Assembly (NCBI GenBank): GCA_036725605.1
Contig: DAIMDW010000010.1
Coordinates: 1-64,000, forward strand
From: CALBTQ01 sp036725605
GTDB lineage: Bacteria > Lernaellota > Lernaellaia > Lernaellales > Lernaellaceae
Direction of reading: 5' to 3'
DNA length: 64,000 nt
Every line of letters starts with the position of its first letter. The first letter of the stretch is position 1. The position numbers and the translations under genes were made by a program. A model generated the notes under the pieces. That model was not told the DNA's origin. It was given only the letters and a program-made list of their open reading frames with translations, and searched no databases. Positions 52,983 through 60,829 of this stretch are shown piece by piece.

Positions 52983-53849
52983 CTACAGCAACATCGCCGC
53001 CTGGGCGGAGAGTTCCTCGGCGTTTTCTTCCAGCTTGACCAGCGAGTTGGCGAGGATCGATTCGCTGGGTAGCCGGCCGGCTTCTTTGAGTGCGACGGTG
53101 ATCGGCGAGGCGTAAAACTCTTCGAGCACACTGTCGGGCTCGCTGGGCAGTACGCTGAAGCCGCCGATGTGCGCCAGCTCGTTGGCGCAGTAGACCGCCG
53201 TGGCGATCTTCTCGGATTCCTCGACCGGATGATGGTGGTTGCTCACGCCCGCGACGAGCTCGTCGGGCAGATTCCATAGGCCCAGCAGGTAGCCGCCGAT
53301 CACGCCGTGGTCGGTGCCGAACAGCGCGGTTTCGATGTCGATGAAACGCAGTTGCTCGGCGTCGACGCGCTCGATGATCTGGCGGAAGACGATCGGAAAA
53401 TAGCGGTCCTGAATCAGCTTGCCCAGGTCGTGCAGCAACCCGGCGGAAAAGGCGTTGCCGCCCTCCAGCCCCATGTTGCGCGCCAGTTCGCGCGTCAGGT
53501 AGGCGACGACGAAGCAATGCTCCCAGAACTTCGCGCGATTCCAGTACGCCCCGCCGGTCGGCAGATACAACGAATCGAACACGCTGATCGACAACGAGAG
53601 ATCGCGCACTTCGTTGAAGCCCAGCAGCGCCACCGCGCGCTCGATGTCGTTGACCTTGCGCGGCAGGCTGTACAGCGCGCTGTTGGCCACTTTGAGGATC
53701 TTCGCGGCCAGCGCCTGGTCGACGTAGACGACCTTGGCCAGATCCTTGGCGTCGGTGTCCTCGCTTTGCACCACGCGCAGCACGCGCACCAGCGTGGTGG
53801 GGATGGTGGGCAGTTCGACGATGTCTTTGAGTTGTTCCAAAATGTTCAT
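52983..53849 (-). CDS. HDOD domain protein coupled to a sigma-54 regulator
   Basis: 288 residues, overlapping the upstream regulator gene by 4 bp (ATGA). HDOD pattern: 'LPTIPTTLVRVLRVVQSEDTDAKDLAKVVYVDQALAAKILKVANSALYS', 'IERAVALLGFNEVRDLSLSISVFD', and HD motif 'FSAGLLHDLGKLIQDRY', then 'LFGTDHGVIGGYLLGLWNLP' and 'NHHHPVEES'. It resembles the HDOD protein at 2.9 kb in design but is clearly diverged. Translational coupling to the sigma-54 activator suggests that both belong to one signalling route. Confidence 0.9.
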   Translation of the reverse strand: MNILEQLKDIVELPTIPTTLVRVLRVVQSEDTDAKDLAKVVYVDQALAAKILKVANSALYSLPRKVNDIERAVALLGFNEVRDLSLSISVFDSLYLPTGGAYWNRAKFWEHCFVVAYLTRELARNMGLEGGNAFSAGLLHDLGKLIQDRYFPIVFRQIIERVDAEQLRFIDIETALFGTDHGVIGGYLLGLWNLPDELVAGVSNHHHPVEESEKIATAVYCANELAHIGGFSVLPSEPDSVLEEFYASPITVALKEAGRLPSESILANSLVKLEENAEELSAQAAMLL

Positions 53850-55198
53850 TGCTTTTCTCCCGCCTCCGGCTGCGTCGACAGCAGGCCGTACTTTCGTATT
53901 TTATAATGAATCGCCCGCGGACTGATACCCAGCAATTTCGCCGCCTCTTTTTGCACGCCGCCGGCGCGTTCCAGCGCCTGGGCGATGGCGCTTTTCTCCA
54001 GCTCGGCCAGGTTCAGATCCTCGCGGGCGGTGGGCGGACGGATCGACGATTTGGTCGGCCGTTCCAGCACCAGATCGGCCGGCTCGATGAGCGCGCCGCC
54101 GCCGATGAGCACCGCGCGCTCGACGACGTTCTCCAACTCGCGCACGTTGCCCGGCCAGTCGTATTCGAGCAGCCGCGCGACCGTCGCGGGGGCGAAGGTC
54201 AGGCCCGACCGGCCCAGCTCGTGGCGGAATTTGCGCAAAAAGAATTCGGCCAGCGGCAGGATGTCCGCCCGGCGTTCGCGCAACGGCGGCAGGTGCAGCG
54301 GCACGACGTTGAGACGGTAGTACAGATCGTCGCGGAAGGTTTTTTCCTCGACCATCGCCCCCAGGTTGCGGTTGGTCGCCGCGACCAGGCGCACGTCGAC
54401 GGAGATCGTCTGCGTGCCGCCGACGCGCTCGAATTGCCTTTCCTGCAGCACGCGCAGCACCTTGGCCTGCGTCGAGGCGCTCATGTCGCCGATTTCGTCG
54501 AGGAACAACGTGCCGCCGTTGGCCTGCTCGAAACGCCCGATGCGCCGTTTGTACGCGCCGGTGAACGCGCCCTTTTCGTGGCCGAACAATTCGCTTTCCA
54601 GCAGCGTGTCGGGCAGCGCGGCGCAGTTGACCGCGACGAAGTTCTGCCGACGGCGCGGGCTGTTGAAATGCAGCGCGGCGGCCAGCAGTTCCTTGCCCGT
54701 GCCGGTGTCGCCGGTGATCAGCACGTTGCTGGCCGAATCGGCCACCTTGCGCACCAGGTCGAGCACGGCTTTCATCGCGTCGCTTTCGGCGATGATGTGC
54801 GAGAAGTCGTAAATATACGGCTCGCGATGGCGCAGATAGTCGATGGAATTTTGCAGGTGCGCCTGGTTGCGCATGGCCTGCGCGGCGTTGCGCAAGGCCT
54901 GCGGATCGACCGGCTTGGGCAGCACGGTCCACTCCGCTTCCGGGCGCACGGCCGCATCGCCGGCGGTTGTCAGCAAAATGAGCGGCGGATTGGTTTCGCC
55001 GAATTTGACGGCCGCCGCCGCGGGCTCGTTGAGCAGGTTATCGTCCAGGATAAGCAGATGATACTGCGCGGCCGCGATGCGCTGCCGGGCTTCGGTCAGC
55101 GAAGCGGCGTGGTCGATGGCGACGTTCTGACTTTGCAGGGCCGCGACGATCTGCGCGCGCAACGACTCGTCGGCGGTGATGATCAGGTACTGCCACAT
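53846..55198 (-). CDS. sigma-54-dependent transcriptional activator (NtrC family)
   Basis: 450 residues. Residues 1-115 are a receiver-like domain with D52/D53 and K95 (LPKPVD), though the usual N-terminal acidic pair is reduced to 'ITADES', so phosphorylation is uncertain. The AAA+ domain has Walker A 'GDTGTGKE' at 163-170, the sigma-54 contact loop GAFTGA at 210-215, Walker B 'GTLFLDEIGD' at 229-238, 'LVAATNRNL' and 'DWPGNVREL'. A Fis-type helix-turn-helix ('KEAAKLLGISPRAIHYKIRKYGL') closes it. It activates RNA polymerase with sigma-54 at -24/-12 promoters. A candidate target promoter lies about 190 bp away in front of the divergent small membrane protein. Confidence 0.95.
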   Translation of the reverse strand: MWQYLIITADESLRAQIVAALQSQNVAIDHAASLTEARQRIAAAQYHLLILDDNLLNEPAAAAVKFGETNPPLILLTTAGDAAVRPEAEWTVLPKPVDPQALRNAAQAMRNQAHLQNSIDYLRHREPYIYDFSHIIAESDAMKAVLDLVRKVADSASNVLITGDTGTGKELLAAALHFNSPRRRQNFVAVNCAALPDTLLESELFGHEKGAFTGAYKRRIGRFEQANGGTLFLDEIGDMSASTQAKVLRVLQERQFERVGGTQTISVDVRLVAATNRNLGAMVEEKTFRDDLYYRLNVVPLHLPPLRERRADILPLAEFFLRKFRHELGRSGLTFAPATVARLLEYDWPGNVRELENVVERAVLIGGGALIEPADLVLERPTKSSIRPPTAREDLNLAELEKSAIAQALERAGGVQKEAAKLLGISPRAIHYKIRKYGLLSTQPEAGEKQ

Positions 55199-55388
55199 TC
55201 GGTCGATCCTTTTAATTCACACGAGACGGTGCATTATTAACCATTCGGTATCAGCGTAAACATTAATTACAAAAATGTAATCGACACGTCAAATTTTTCC
55301 CGTTTTCGTAAAAACCGAGATTCTTCCCGCTCATCGATTTTCAATATAACTATTTGTTATAATAGGGTATTATTCCAAATTCCTGTTT

Positions 55389-55404
55389 TGGCACGGAAGT
55401 TGAT
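55389..55404 (+). promoter_or_regulatory. candidate sigma-54 (-24/-12) promoter
   Basis: TGGCAC-GGAAG-TTGAT compared with the consensus TGGCAC-N5-TTGC[AT]. The -24 GG and the spacing are right; the -12 GC is GA. It lies 37 bp before the start of the small membrane protein and next to the divergent sigma-54 activator gene. A TATAAT at 55358-55363 without a good -35 is an alternative. Confidence 0.4.
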
Positions 55405-55441
55405 ATTTTGTTTACCGGACGGCGTTTATCGGGAGAGACAA

Positions 55442-55735
55442 ATGAACCGTCGATCGACAAACGAAACGAAATGGGTTACCCGGCGCGAACGGGAACGTTC
55501 CTACCTGGCGTACCAGAGTCTGCTGATTCAGCGGATGAATTTGTCGATGATGGTGTTGCTGTGCCTGCTGTTTTTGACCTTGATGCTGTACCTGGTTGTT
55601 TCCAGCGCGGTGCTCAACGAGGTGGCCGTGCGCGTGTTTTTGCAGTTCGTCGAGCACATCGGCGAGACGTTCGCGGCGATCGGCGATGCGCCGGCGTTTG
55701 TCGCCCCGGCGACGACGACGATCTTCCCGGCCTGA
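55442..55735 (+). CDS. small single-pass membrane protein
   Basis: 97 residues from ATG 55442, chosen because GGGAG lies six bases upstream. A basic N-terminus (RRSTNETKWVTRRERERSY) is followed by one strong membrane helix (LSMMVLLCLLFLTLMLYLVVSSAVL) and a short extracytoplasmic tail with 'VRVFLQFVEHIGETFAAIGDAPAF'. I do not recognise the family. It lies divergently from the sigma-54 activator with a candidate -24/-12 promoter between them. It abuts the convergent bioB gene with no spacer. Confidence 0.7.
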   Translation: MNRRSTNETKWVTRRERERSYLAYQSLLIQRMNLSMMVLLCLLFLTLMLYLVVSSAVLNEVAVRVFLQFVEHIGETFAAIGDAPAFVAPATTTIFPA

Positions 55736-56716
55736 TCAATCCTCCACCAGCGGTAGTCCCAGATCGGCGATCATCCGGTGATCCTCGTCCGCGGGCGGCC
55801 CGGCGGTGGTCAGCAAATCGCCGACCATCAGGCCCGACGCGCCGGCCCAGAAGATCATGCTCTCCAACCGGCGCAGGTTATCGCCACGGCCCCCGGCGAC
55901 CAGGATGTGTTTGTCAGGCAGCACGAAGCGCGCGACGGCGACGAAGCGCAGGCAAGCCGGCGGCGTCAACTCGCGGCGGCCGGCCAGCGGCGTGCCGGGG
56001 ATCGGAATGAGAAAATTCACCGGGATCGAATCGACGCCCAGCTCGCGCAGTTCCAACAGCAGCTCGACGCGTTGTGCGGGCGTTTCGCCCAGGCCCAGCA
56101 GCGCGCCGCTGCACACCTCCAACCCCGCTTCGCGCGCGCGGCGCAGCACGGCGACGTTGTCGTCGAAAGAGCGCGTGGTGCAGATCTCGCCGTAGAAGCT
56201 GCGGCCGGTTTCCAGGTTGTGGTGGTAGCGGCTCAAACCGGCGTCGCGCAGTTCGCGCAGTTCGTCGTCGGTCAAAATGCCCAGGCTGGCGCAGGGGCGC
56301 AGGCCGAGTTTACGGATCGTCGCGACGGACCGCACGGCGCGTTTCATGTCGGCTTTGTTCAGCCGTTTGCCGGCGGTGACGATGGAAAAGTTGCGCGCGC
56401 CCGCTTTTTTCGCGCGCTTGGCGGCGTCGCGAATCGCGTCGTCGGCAACGAAGGAATAAACCGGGGCATCGGCGGCGTGCCGGGCGCTTTGCGCACAGAA
56501 GGCGCAATCCTGGTCGCAGCGTCCCGAGCGCGCGTTGCAGATCGCGCACAGCGCCACGCCCGCGCCGCGCCAGTGACGCCGCAGCCGATCGGCCGCGCCC
56601 AGCAGCGCGGGCAGAGCTTCGTCGGGCGCCAGCAACAGCGCCAGCGCCTCGTCGGCGGTGACGGACCGGCCCGTCAGCACGCCTTCGGCCAGCCGCTCGA
56701 TCTGTCGTGGATGCAT
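55736..56716 (-). CDS. bioB: biotin synthase
   Basis: 326 residues. Radical SAM cluster cysteines C67, C71 and C74 in 'GRCDQDCAFCAQS', preceded by 'LCAICNARSG'. Further BioB features are 'ARNFSIVTAGK', 'LGILTDDELRELRDAGLSRYHHNLETG', 'VCSGALLGLGETPAQRVELLLELRELGVDSIPVNFLIPIPGTPL', and 'VAGGRGDNLRRLESMIFWAGASGLMVGDLLTT' with the Arg that holds the auxiliary 2Fe-2S cluster. It inserts sulphur into dethiobiotin. No other bio genes are beside it. The TonB receptor gene ends 12 bp upstream, so the two are likely co-transcribed. Confidence 0.95.
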   Translation of the reverse strand: MHPRQIERLAEGVLTGRSVTADEALALLLAPDEALPALLGAADRLRRHWRGAGVALCAICNARSGRCDQDCAFCAQSARHAADAPVYSFVADDAIRDAAKRAKKAGARNFSIVTAGKRLNKADMKRAVRSVATIRKLGLRPCASLGILTDDELRELRDAGLSRYHHNLETGRSFYGEICTTRSFDDNVAVLRRAREAGLEVCSGALLGLGETPAQRVELLLELRELGVDSIPVNFLIPIPGTPLAGRRELTPPACLRFVAVARFVLPDKHILVAGGRGDNLRRLESMIFWAGASGLMVGDLLTTAGPPADEDHRMIADLGLPLVED

Positions 56717-56728
56717 CGCGTTTTCCGC

Positions 56729-58663
56729 TTAGTAGGTCAGTTTCAATCCCGCCTCCAACCGGCGGCCGGGCTCCGGATAGAAGGCCTTGGTTTCATAATA
56801 AACGTCGGTCAGGTTCTGTCCGTGCGCGTAGACTTCGATGCGGTTGCGGTAGGCGTAGAACACGCGCGCGCCGACGGTCATGTACCAGGGGATGGTCAGG
56901 TCCTGGCCGCGGTACCATTCGTGCCGTTCGCCGACGTAATCGGTGTAAACCGTCGCGCCCAGGCCGAAGGGGAGGCGGTAACGCGCTTCGCCGCCGCCCA
57001 GGTGTTCGGGCAGGTATTCCGGCTGCTCGTCGTCTTCGTCCTCGACGGATAGATTCACCTGTTGCAGCGTGTAATGCGCGCTCAGGTACAGGCCGTCCAG
57101 CGGCGCGGTCGCGGCGCGGAAGGTCAGACCGGCCGCCGCTTCCTCGGCGTCGTCGACGAAATAAAAACGCGGTTCGCCTTCCACGGGCGGCGACAGGCGC
57201 GGCAGATCGCTCGTGCGCCGGTAGAAGCCGGTCAGCGCCAGGGTCGTTTCGCCGGGCAGCGCGGCTTGCACGCCGCCGTCGACCGAATCGATCAAGGCCG
57301 TCTCCAGTTCCGGATTGCCCGCCGTGCGATCGAAGGATTCCTCGACGGTCGGGAAGCGCAACGAGCGTCCGCCCGCCGCGCGCAAAGTCACACCGGCGAA
57401 CGGACCGCAGGCAACCGCGGCGCGGCCGAACCACGACGACAGCGGGTCGGGTTCGTCGAAGTTGCGCACCGCCGCAACCGTGCGTCGGCCGTAGCCGCCG
57501 CCGAGGCTCAGGTGCAGCCAATCGATCGGATCGAGGCGGTCGGTCAGCGAAAAATCGAGTTGGTTGATCAGCGTCCGATCTCTGTATTGATCGAAAATTT
57601 CGAAGTCGATTTCGTCGTGCACCAGGCCCGCGCGGGCGGTCAGTTTGCTCCAGCGACCGAAGTCGAGGGTGGGCAGCAACGCGCCGCCGGCCCGCTGGGT
57701 AAGCACGTTGACCTGCGAGCGTTCCAGTTCGTCGTCGGGCGTGGCGAACTCGTTGTGTTCCTCGTCGGTCGCGCTCAGGTAACCGGTGAGGCGCAGCGAG
57801 AACGGACCGAACGCGCCCAACTGCGTGTGCAGCAGGCCGCCCAGGCGCGTGTCTTCGGGCAGGCGGTAATAGCGCTGCCGGCCGGTGTAGACGTTGTGCG
57901 GAATCTCGCGGTCGACATTGTCGTAAAAGAAGGTCGCGTGCGTCTGGGCCTGCGGCGCGAAGTGCACGCCGGCGCGGGCGCGCAGGTGATTGCGCGAATA
58001 GGCGCTGAATTCGCGGATGCCGCCGTCCTCGTTGTTGGTCAGGTCGAAGCGCAGCGGCATCGGCCAGCCGTCGGCGCTGTCGTGCGAGGCCATGGCGAAA
58101 TACTGGAACCATTCGGCGGTGTCGCCCGCGCCCACGCTGAAGTAGTTCGTGCGGTGGTCGCCGAAGCGCGCGTCGAAGCGCCCGGTGAATTTGCGGCCCG
58201 CTTCGCGGGTAACGATCTCGATTACCGCGCCGCCTTCGCCGCCGAATTCCAACGGCGCGGGGCCGCCGTAGATGCGCAACCGGGCGATCTGATCGGCGGG
58301 CAGCGCTTCGAGATCGAGCGTGCCGAACAGCGCGTGGTTGACCGGCAGGCCGTCGACGAACACCCTTATCTGCGTGGGATCGGCGCCGTTGACCGAAGCG
58401 TAGCGTTCGCCGCGCTCGGGCCAGCGCAGGTTGCCCGGGACGAACGCGCCGGCCGCGTAGCGCACGGCGTCGGCGGCGGAGTGCGCGCCGTGGGCGATGA
58501 TGTCCTCGCCGGTCAGCTCGACGACCGTGGCGGTCGGATCGTCGCCGGCGAGCGGTGAGCCCAGGGCGTAGGGCGCAGCGTAATCGCGGCCGCCCTCGTC
58601 GCCGGCCAGCACCGGTACGGCGAAGCACAGGATCACCAGCACCCAGGGAACGAATCGTCGCAT
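56729..58663 (-). CDS. TonB-dependent outer-membrane receptor
   Basis: 644 residues from ATG 58663, which starts a clear signal peptide (RRFVPWVLVILCFAVPVLAG). Plug domain: 'VVELTGEDIIAHGAHSAADAVRYAAGAFVP', 'IRVFVDGLPVNH', 'LPADQIARLRIYGGPAPLEFGGEGGAVIEIVTREAG'. The barrel follows with alternating aromatic strands and ends with 'YFETKAFYPEPGRRLEAGLKLTY'-like BtuB/TonB-receptor closure, the final residue being aromatic (Tyr). It imports a scarce nutrient using TonB energy. Position before bioB suggests biotin or a biotin precursor, but no B12, iron or biotin regulatory site is recognisable upstream. Confidence 0.9.
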   Translation of the reverse strand: MRRFVPWVLVILCFAVPVLAGDEGGRDYAAPYALGSPLAGDDPTATVVELTGEDIIAHGAHSAADAVRYAAGAFVPGNLRWPERGERYASVNGADPTQIRVFVDGLPVNHALFGTLDLEALPADQIARLRIYGGPAPLEFGGEGGAVIEIVTREAGRKFTGRFDARFGDHRTNYFSVGAGDTAEWFQYFAMASHDSADGWPMPLRFDLTNNEDGGIREFSAYSRNHLRARAGVHFAPQAQTHATFFYDNVDREIPHNVYTGRQRYYRLPEDTRLGGLLHTQLGAFGPFSLRLTGYLSATDEEHNEFATPDDELERSQVNVLTQRAGGALLPTLDFGRWSKLTARAGLVHDEIDFEIFDQYRDRTLINQLDFSLTDRLDPIDWLHLSLGGGYGRRTVAAVRNFDEPDPLSSWFGRAAVACGPFAGVTLRAAGGRSLRFPTVEESFDRTAGNPELETALIDSVDGGVQAALPGETTLALTGFYRRTSDLPRLSPPVEGEPRFYFVDDAEEAAAGLTFRAATAPLDGLYLSAHYTLQQVNLSVEDEDDEQPEYLPEHLGGGEARYRLPFGLGATVYTDYVGERHEWYRGQDLTIPWYMTVGARVFYAYRNRIEVYAHGQNLTDVYYETKAFYPEPGRRLEAGLKLTY

Positions 58664-58728
58664 AGGCCACCACTTGGAGTTGATTGGTCGATCATAGGTG
58701 CGCCGCGCAAGGGCCGTCAACCGCCGAC

Positions 58729-58758
58729 TTGACCGCGCCGACTTTGGTTGCCGACAAT
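58729..58758 (+). promoter_or_regulatory. weak sigma-70-like promoter, possibly leaderless
   Basis: TTGACC (58729-58734), 18-base spacer and GACAAT (58753-58758). A start site about seven bases after the -10 box would coincide with the ATG at 58765. That gene has no Shine-Dalgarno, so a leaderless mRNA is possible. The -10 box matches poorly. Confidence 0.3.
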
Positions 58759-58764
58759 AACATC

Positions 58765-59808
58765 ATGAAACGTTTGCTCGTTGCCGGTTTGTTGTTGGCG
58801 ATTTTATGGAGCGCGGCGCCGGCCCGCGCCGACATAAATGATTGGTGGCGGCTGGGATATCGTCCCGGGCCGTGGACCGTGTTGCCGGTGCGCGAGGAGC
58901 GGACCGCCGAACGCTACCGGGTATCGCTGGAGGCCGACTACTTGGTGATCGGCAATCCGAACAACGAGCCGGTGCGCGTCTGGCTGCCGCTGCCGGCCGA
59001 CGACGCTTACCAGAACGTCTTCGCCTATCGCCTGCGGCCGCGCCCGGCGAAGATCCTGCACAGTCGCGACGGGTATCAAATCGCCGTGTTCGAATTCGGC
59101 CCGCGGATGATCGGCGAAACGGTGACGATCCGCTACGACGCCGAGGTGCGCCTGCGCGACATCGGCTGGCGGATCGACCCCGCGCGCATCGGCTCGCTGG
59201 CCGATGTGCCCGCGCGCATCCGCGCCGATTACCTGGTCGATGGGCCGATGTACGACATCCATCACCCGGCGATCGAGGCGGCCGCGCGCGAGGCGGTGGG
59301 CGAGGCGACCGCGCCGCTGGAGATCATGACGCGCATCGTCGGCTTCGTACGCAAGCGGCTCAATTATGACCTGGACGGCAAAAAGCCGCCCGCGCCCGAG
59401 GTGCTGGCCGCCGGGCACGGCTCGTGCTCCGAGCATTCGTTTTTGATGATCGCCCTGGCGCGCAATCGCGGCCTGCCGGCGCGCTACATGGCCGGCTCGC
59501 CGGTGCACCTGGGCTTGCTGAGCGGCAAGTACGTCGATCGCGTGTTTCACAAGGTCGTTGAGGTGTACCTGCCCGGCATCGGCTGGACGCCGGTGGAAAG
59601 CTCGGCGGGCTCGCGCTGGCGGGCGATGTCGCATCCGGCCGAGACGATCGGCTGGCTGCATCACCGGATGCTGTTTTTCGGGCACGAACCCGAACCGGGC
59701 CTCGCGCCGCTCAACCCCCGGCGCAACATCGCCACCTACGCGCCTTTCCGCCGGGGCTCGCAACTGAAGATCAAACGCAATTTGCGTCTGCAATGGCAAC
59801 GTCCGTAG
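58765..59808 (+). CDS. secreted transglutaminase-like protein
   Basis: 347 residues with a signal peptide (LLVAGLLLAILWSAAPARA). An N-terminal beta domain ('VRVWLPLPADDAYQNVF', typical of the transglutaminase-like N-domain) is followed by the core with C221 in 'HGSCSEHSFLMIALARNRGLPARYMAGSPV', H262 in 'VFHKVVEVYLPGIGWTPVESS' and E278 where Asp is usual. The fold supports a cysteine protease, or less often an amidase or transglutaminase, acting in the periplasm. No ribosome-binding site is visible before the ATG. Confidence 0.85.
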   Translation: MKRLLVAGLLLAILWSAAPARADINDWWRLGYRPGPWTVLPVREERTAERYRVSLEADYLVIGNPNNEPVRVWLPLPADDAYQNVFAYRLRPRPAKILHSRDGYQIAVFEFGPRMIGETVTIRYDAEVRLRDIGWRIDPARIGSLADVPARIRADYLVDGPMYDIHHPAIEAAAREAVGEATAPLEIMTRIVGFVRKRLNYDLDGKKPPAPEVLAAGHGSCSEHSFLMIALARNRGLPARYMAGSPVHLGLLSGKYVDRVFHKVVEVYLPGIGWTPVESSAGSRWRAMSHPAETIGWLHHRMLFFGHEPEPGLAPLNPRRNIATYAPFRRGSQLKIKRNLRLQWQRP

Positions 59809-59876
59809 GCGAAGGGCGCTTGTCGGCTCCCCCCGTGAAATGGTAGCGTGGGCGCACGGTCCAACCGGGAGGAATC

Positions 59877-60503
59877 ATGCGCGCGCGATGGATATTCGTG
59901 CTGGCGGCGTTGCTGCTGGCGGCGGCCTGCGATCCGACGGCGGTCAAGCCCGACGTCAAACACGAAGGGTCGTACCGCAGCTACCAACGTTTGCTGGACA
60001 ACTGGACGCGGTCCGACAAAATCTACCGCAATTTCGAAACGCACCTGATCGTGTCGGCCACGTACTTCAGCGAGTCGATGCGCCGCGGGTACGTCGCCGA
60101 ATACGCGCGCGCCTTCGATCTGCCGGCCGACGAAACCGACTTCATGCTCGAAGAGCAACTCAACAAAGACCGGCGCGACGTCGAGTTTATCATCGTGTGG
60201 TACACGCCGCGCATGCGCGACAACGATCTGGACGATCCGGACAGCTCGTGGCGACTGTGGTTCATCGACGCCGACGGAGTGAAGGTCGGCGCGAGCCAGG
60301 TCAAACGGCTGCGCGTGCGCCACACGAAGGAATATTTTCTCTTTCCCGAATACAACGAGTGGAGCCGCCTGTACCGCGTGACCTTCCCGGCGGTCGGGCC
60401 CGACGGCCAGGCGTTGCGCCGCGAAGAGGGGAAAGTGAAACTGCGCGTCGCCGGCGTCGAGGGCTCGTTCGATCTGATCTGGGATATGACGGCGACGCAG
60501 TAG
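59877..60503 (+). CDS. lipoprotein of unknown function
   Basis: 208 residues; ATG with GGGAGG upstream. Signal peptide with lipobox LLAAAC. The mature protein has an alpha-helical first part ('SYRSYQRLLDNWTRSDKIYRNFETHLIVSATYFSESMRRGYVAEYARAF') and a beta-rich second part ('EFIIVWYTPRMRDNDLDDPDSSWRLWFIDADG', 'RVTFPAVGPDG'). I do not recognise the family. It follows the transglutaminase-like gene by 68 bp on the same strand and may share its transcript. Confidence 0.75.
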   Translation: MRARWIFVLAALLLAAACDPTAVKPDVKHEGSYRSYQRLLDNWTRSDKIYRNFETHLIVSATYFSESMRRGYVAEYARAFDLPADETDFMLEEQLNKDRRDVEFIIVWYTPRMRDNDLDDPDSSWRLWFIDADGVKVGASQVKRLRVRHTKEYFLFPEYNEWSRLYRVTFPAVGPDGQALRREEGKVKLRVAGVEGSFDLIWDMTATQ

Positions 60504-60657
60504 TTTCTTTCGCCCTCACCCCGGGCTTCGCCCGACCCTCTCCCCCGGGAGAGGGTAAAAGCGGGCAACCTGGTCTCCCTTCTCCTCGTGGGAGAAGGGG
60601 CGGGGATGAGGGTTCGTGTTTTCGCCCTCACCCCGGGCTGACGCCGGAGCCATGATT
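60504..60657. repeat. REP-like palindromes of the CCCTCACCCC / GGGAGAGGG type
   Basis: Contains 'cgccctcaccccgggct' twice (about 60510 and 60622), the palindrome ctctcccccgggagag (about 60539) and cttctcctcgtgggagaag (about 60579). Together these resemble the dispersed GC-rich REP-type elements common between genes in many proteobacteria. They follow the lipoprotein stop and may also act as transcript ends. No gene is present. Confidence 0.65.
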
Positions 60658-60812
60658 GGTGGCACTGATACACGAGCGAGCAAAGCGAGCGAGTTTATCA
60701 GTGTCTGATTGTATGTCGGGTGGCGCTGTTTTGCGAGTGAACAACGTGAGCGAGTATAACAGTGTATATAAACACTGATAAGCCTCTCTTCGTTCGGCGT
60801 ATCAGTGCCACC
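60658..60812. mobile_element. MITE-like element with 13-bp terminal inverted repeats
   Basis: 155 bp bounded by GGTGGCACTGATA (60658-60670) and its exact complement TATCAGTGCCACC (60800-60812). A second internal inverted pair, TTATCAGTGT (60695-60704) and ACACTGATAA (60772-60781), repeats the terminal ATCAGTG core. No reading frame for a transposase is present. It inserts directly upstream of the sensor-kinase-like gene, whose GTG start is 18 bp beyond. No target-site duplication could be identified with confidence. Confidence 0.65.
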
Positions 60813-60829
60813 GAAAAAACGGGGGCAGC

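Noticed and set aside
52983..55198. HDOD-sigma-54 pair as a toxin-antitoxin or phage module
   Set aside because: Both proteins have standard signalling domains and typical lengths; no toxin fold or integration sign is visible.
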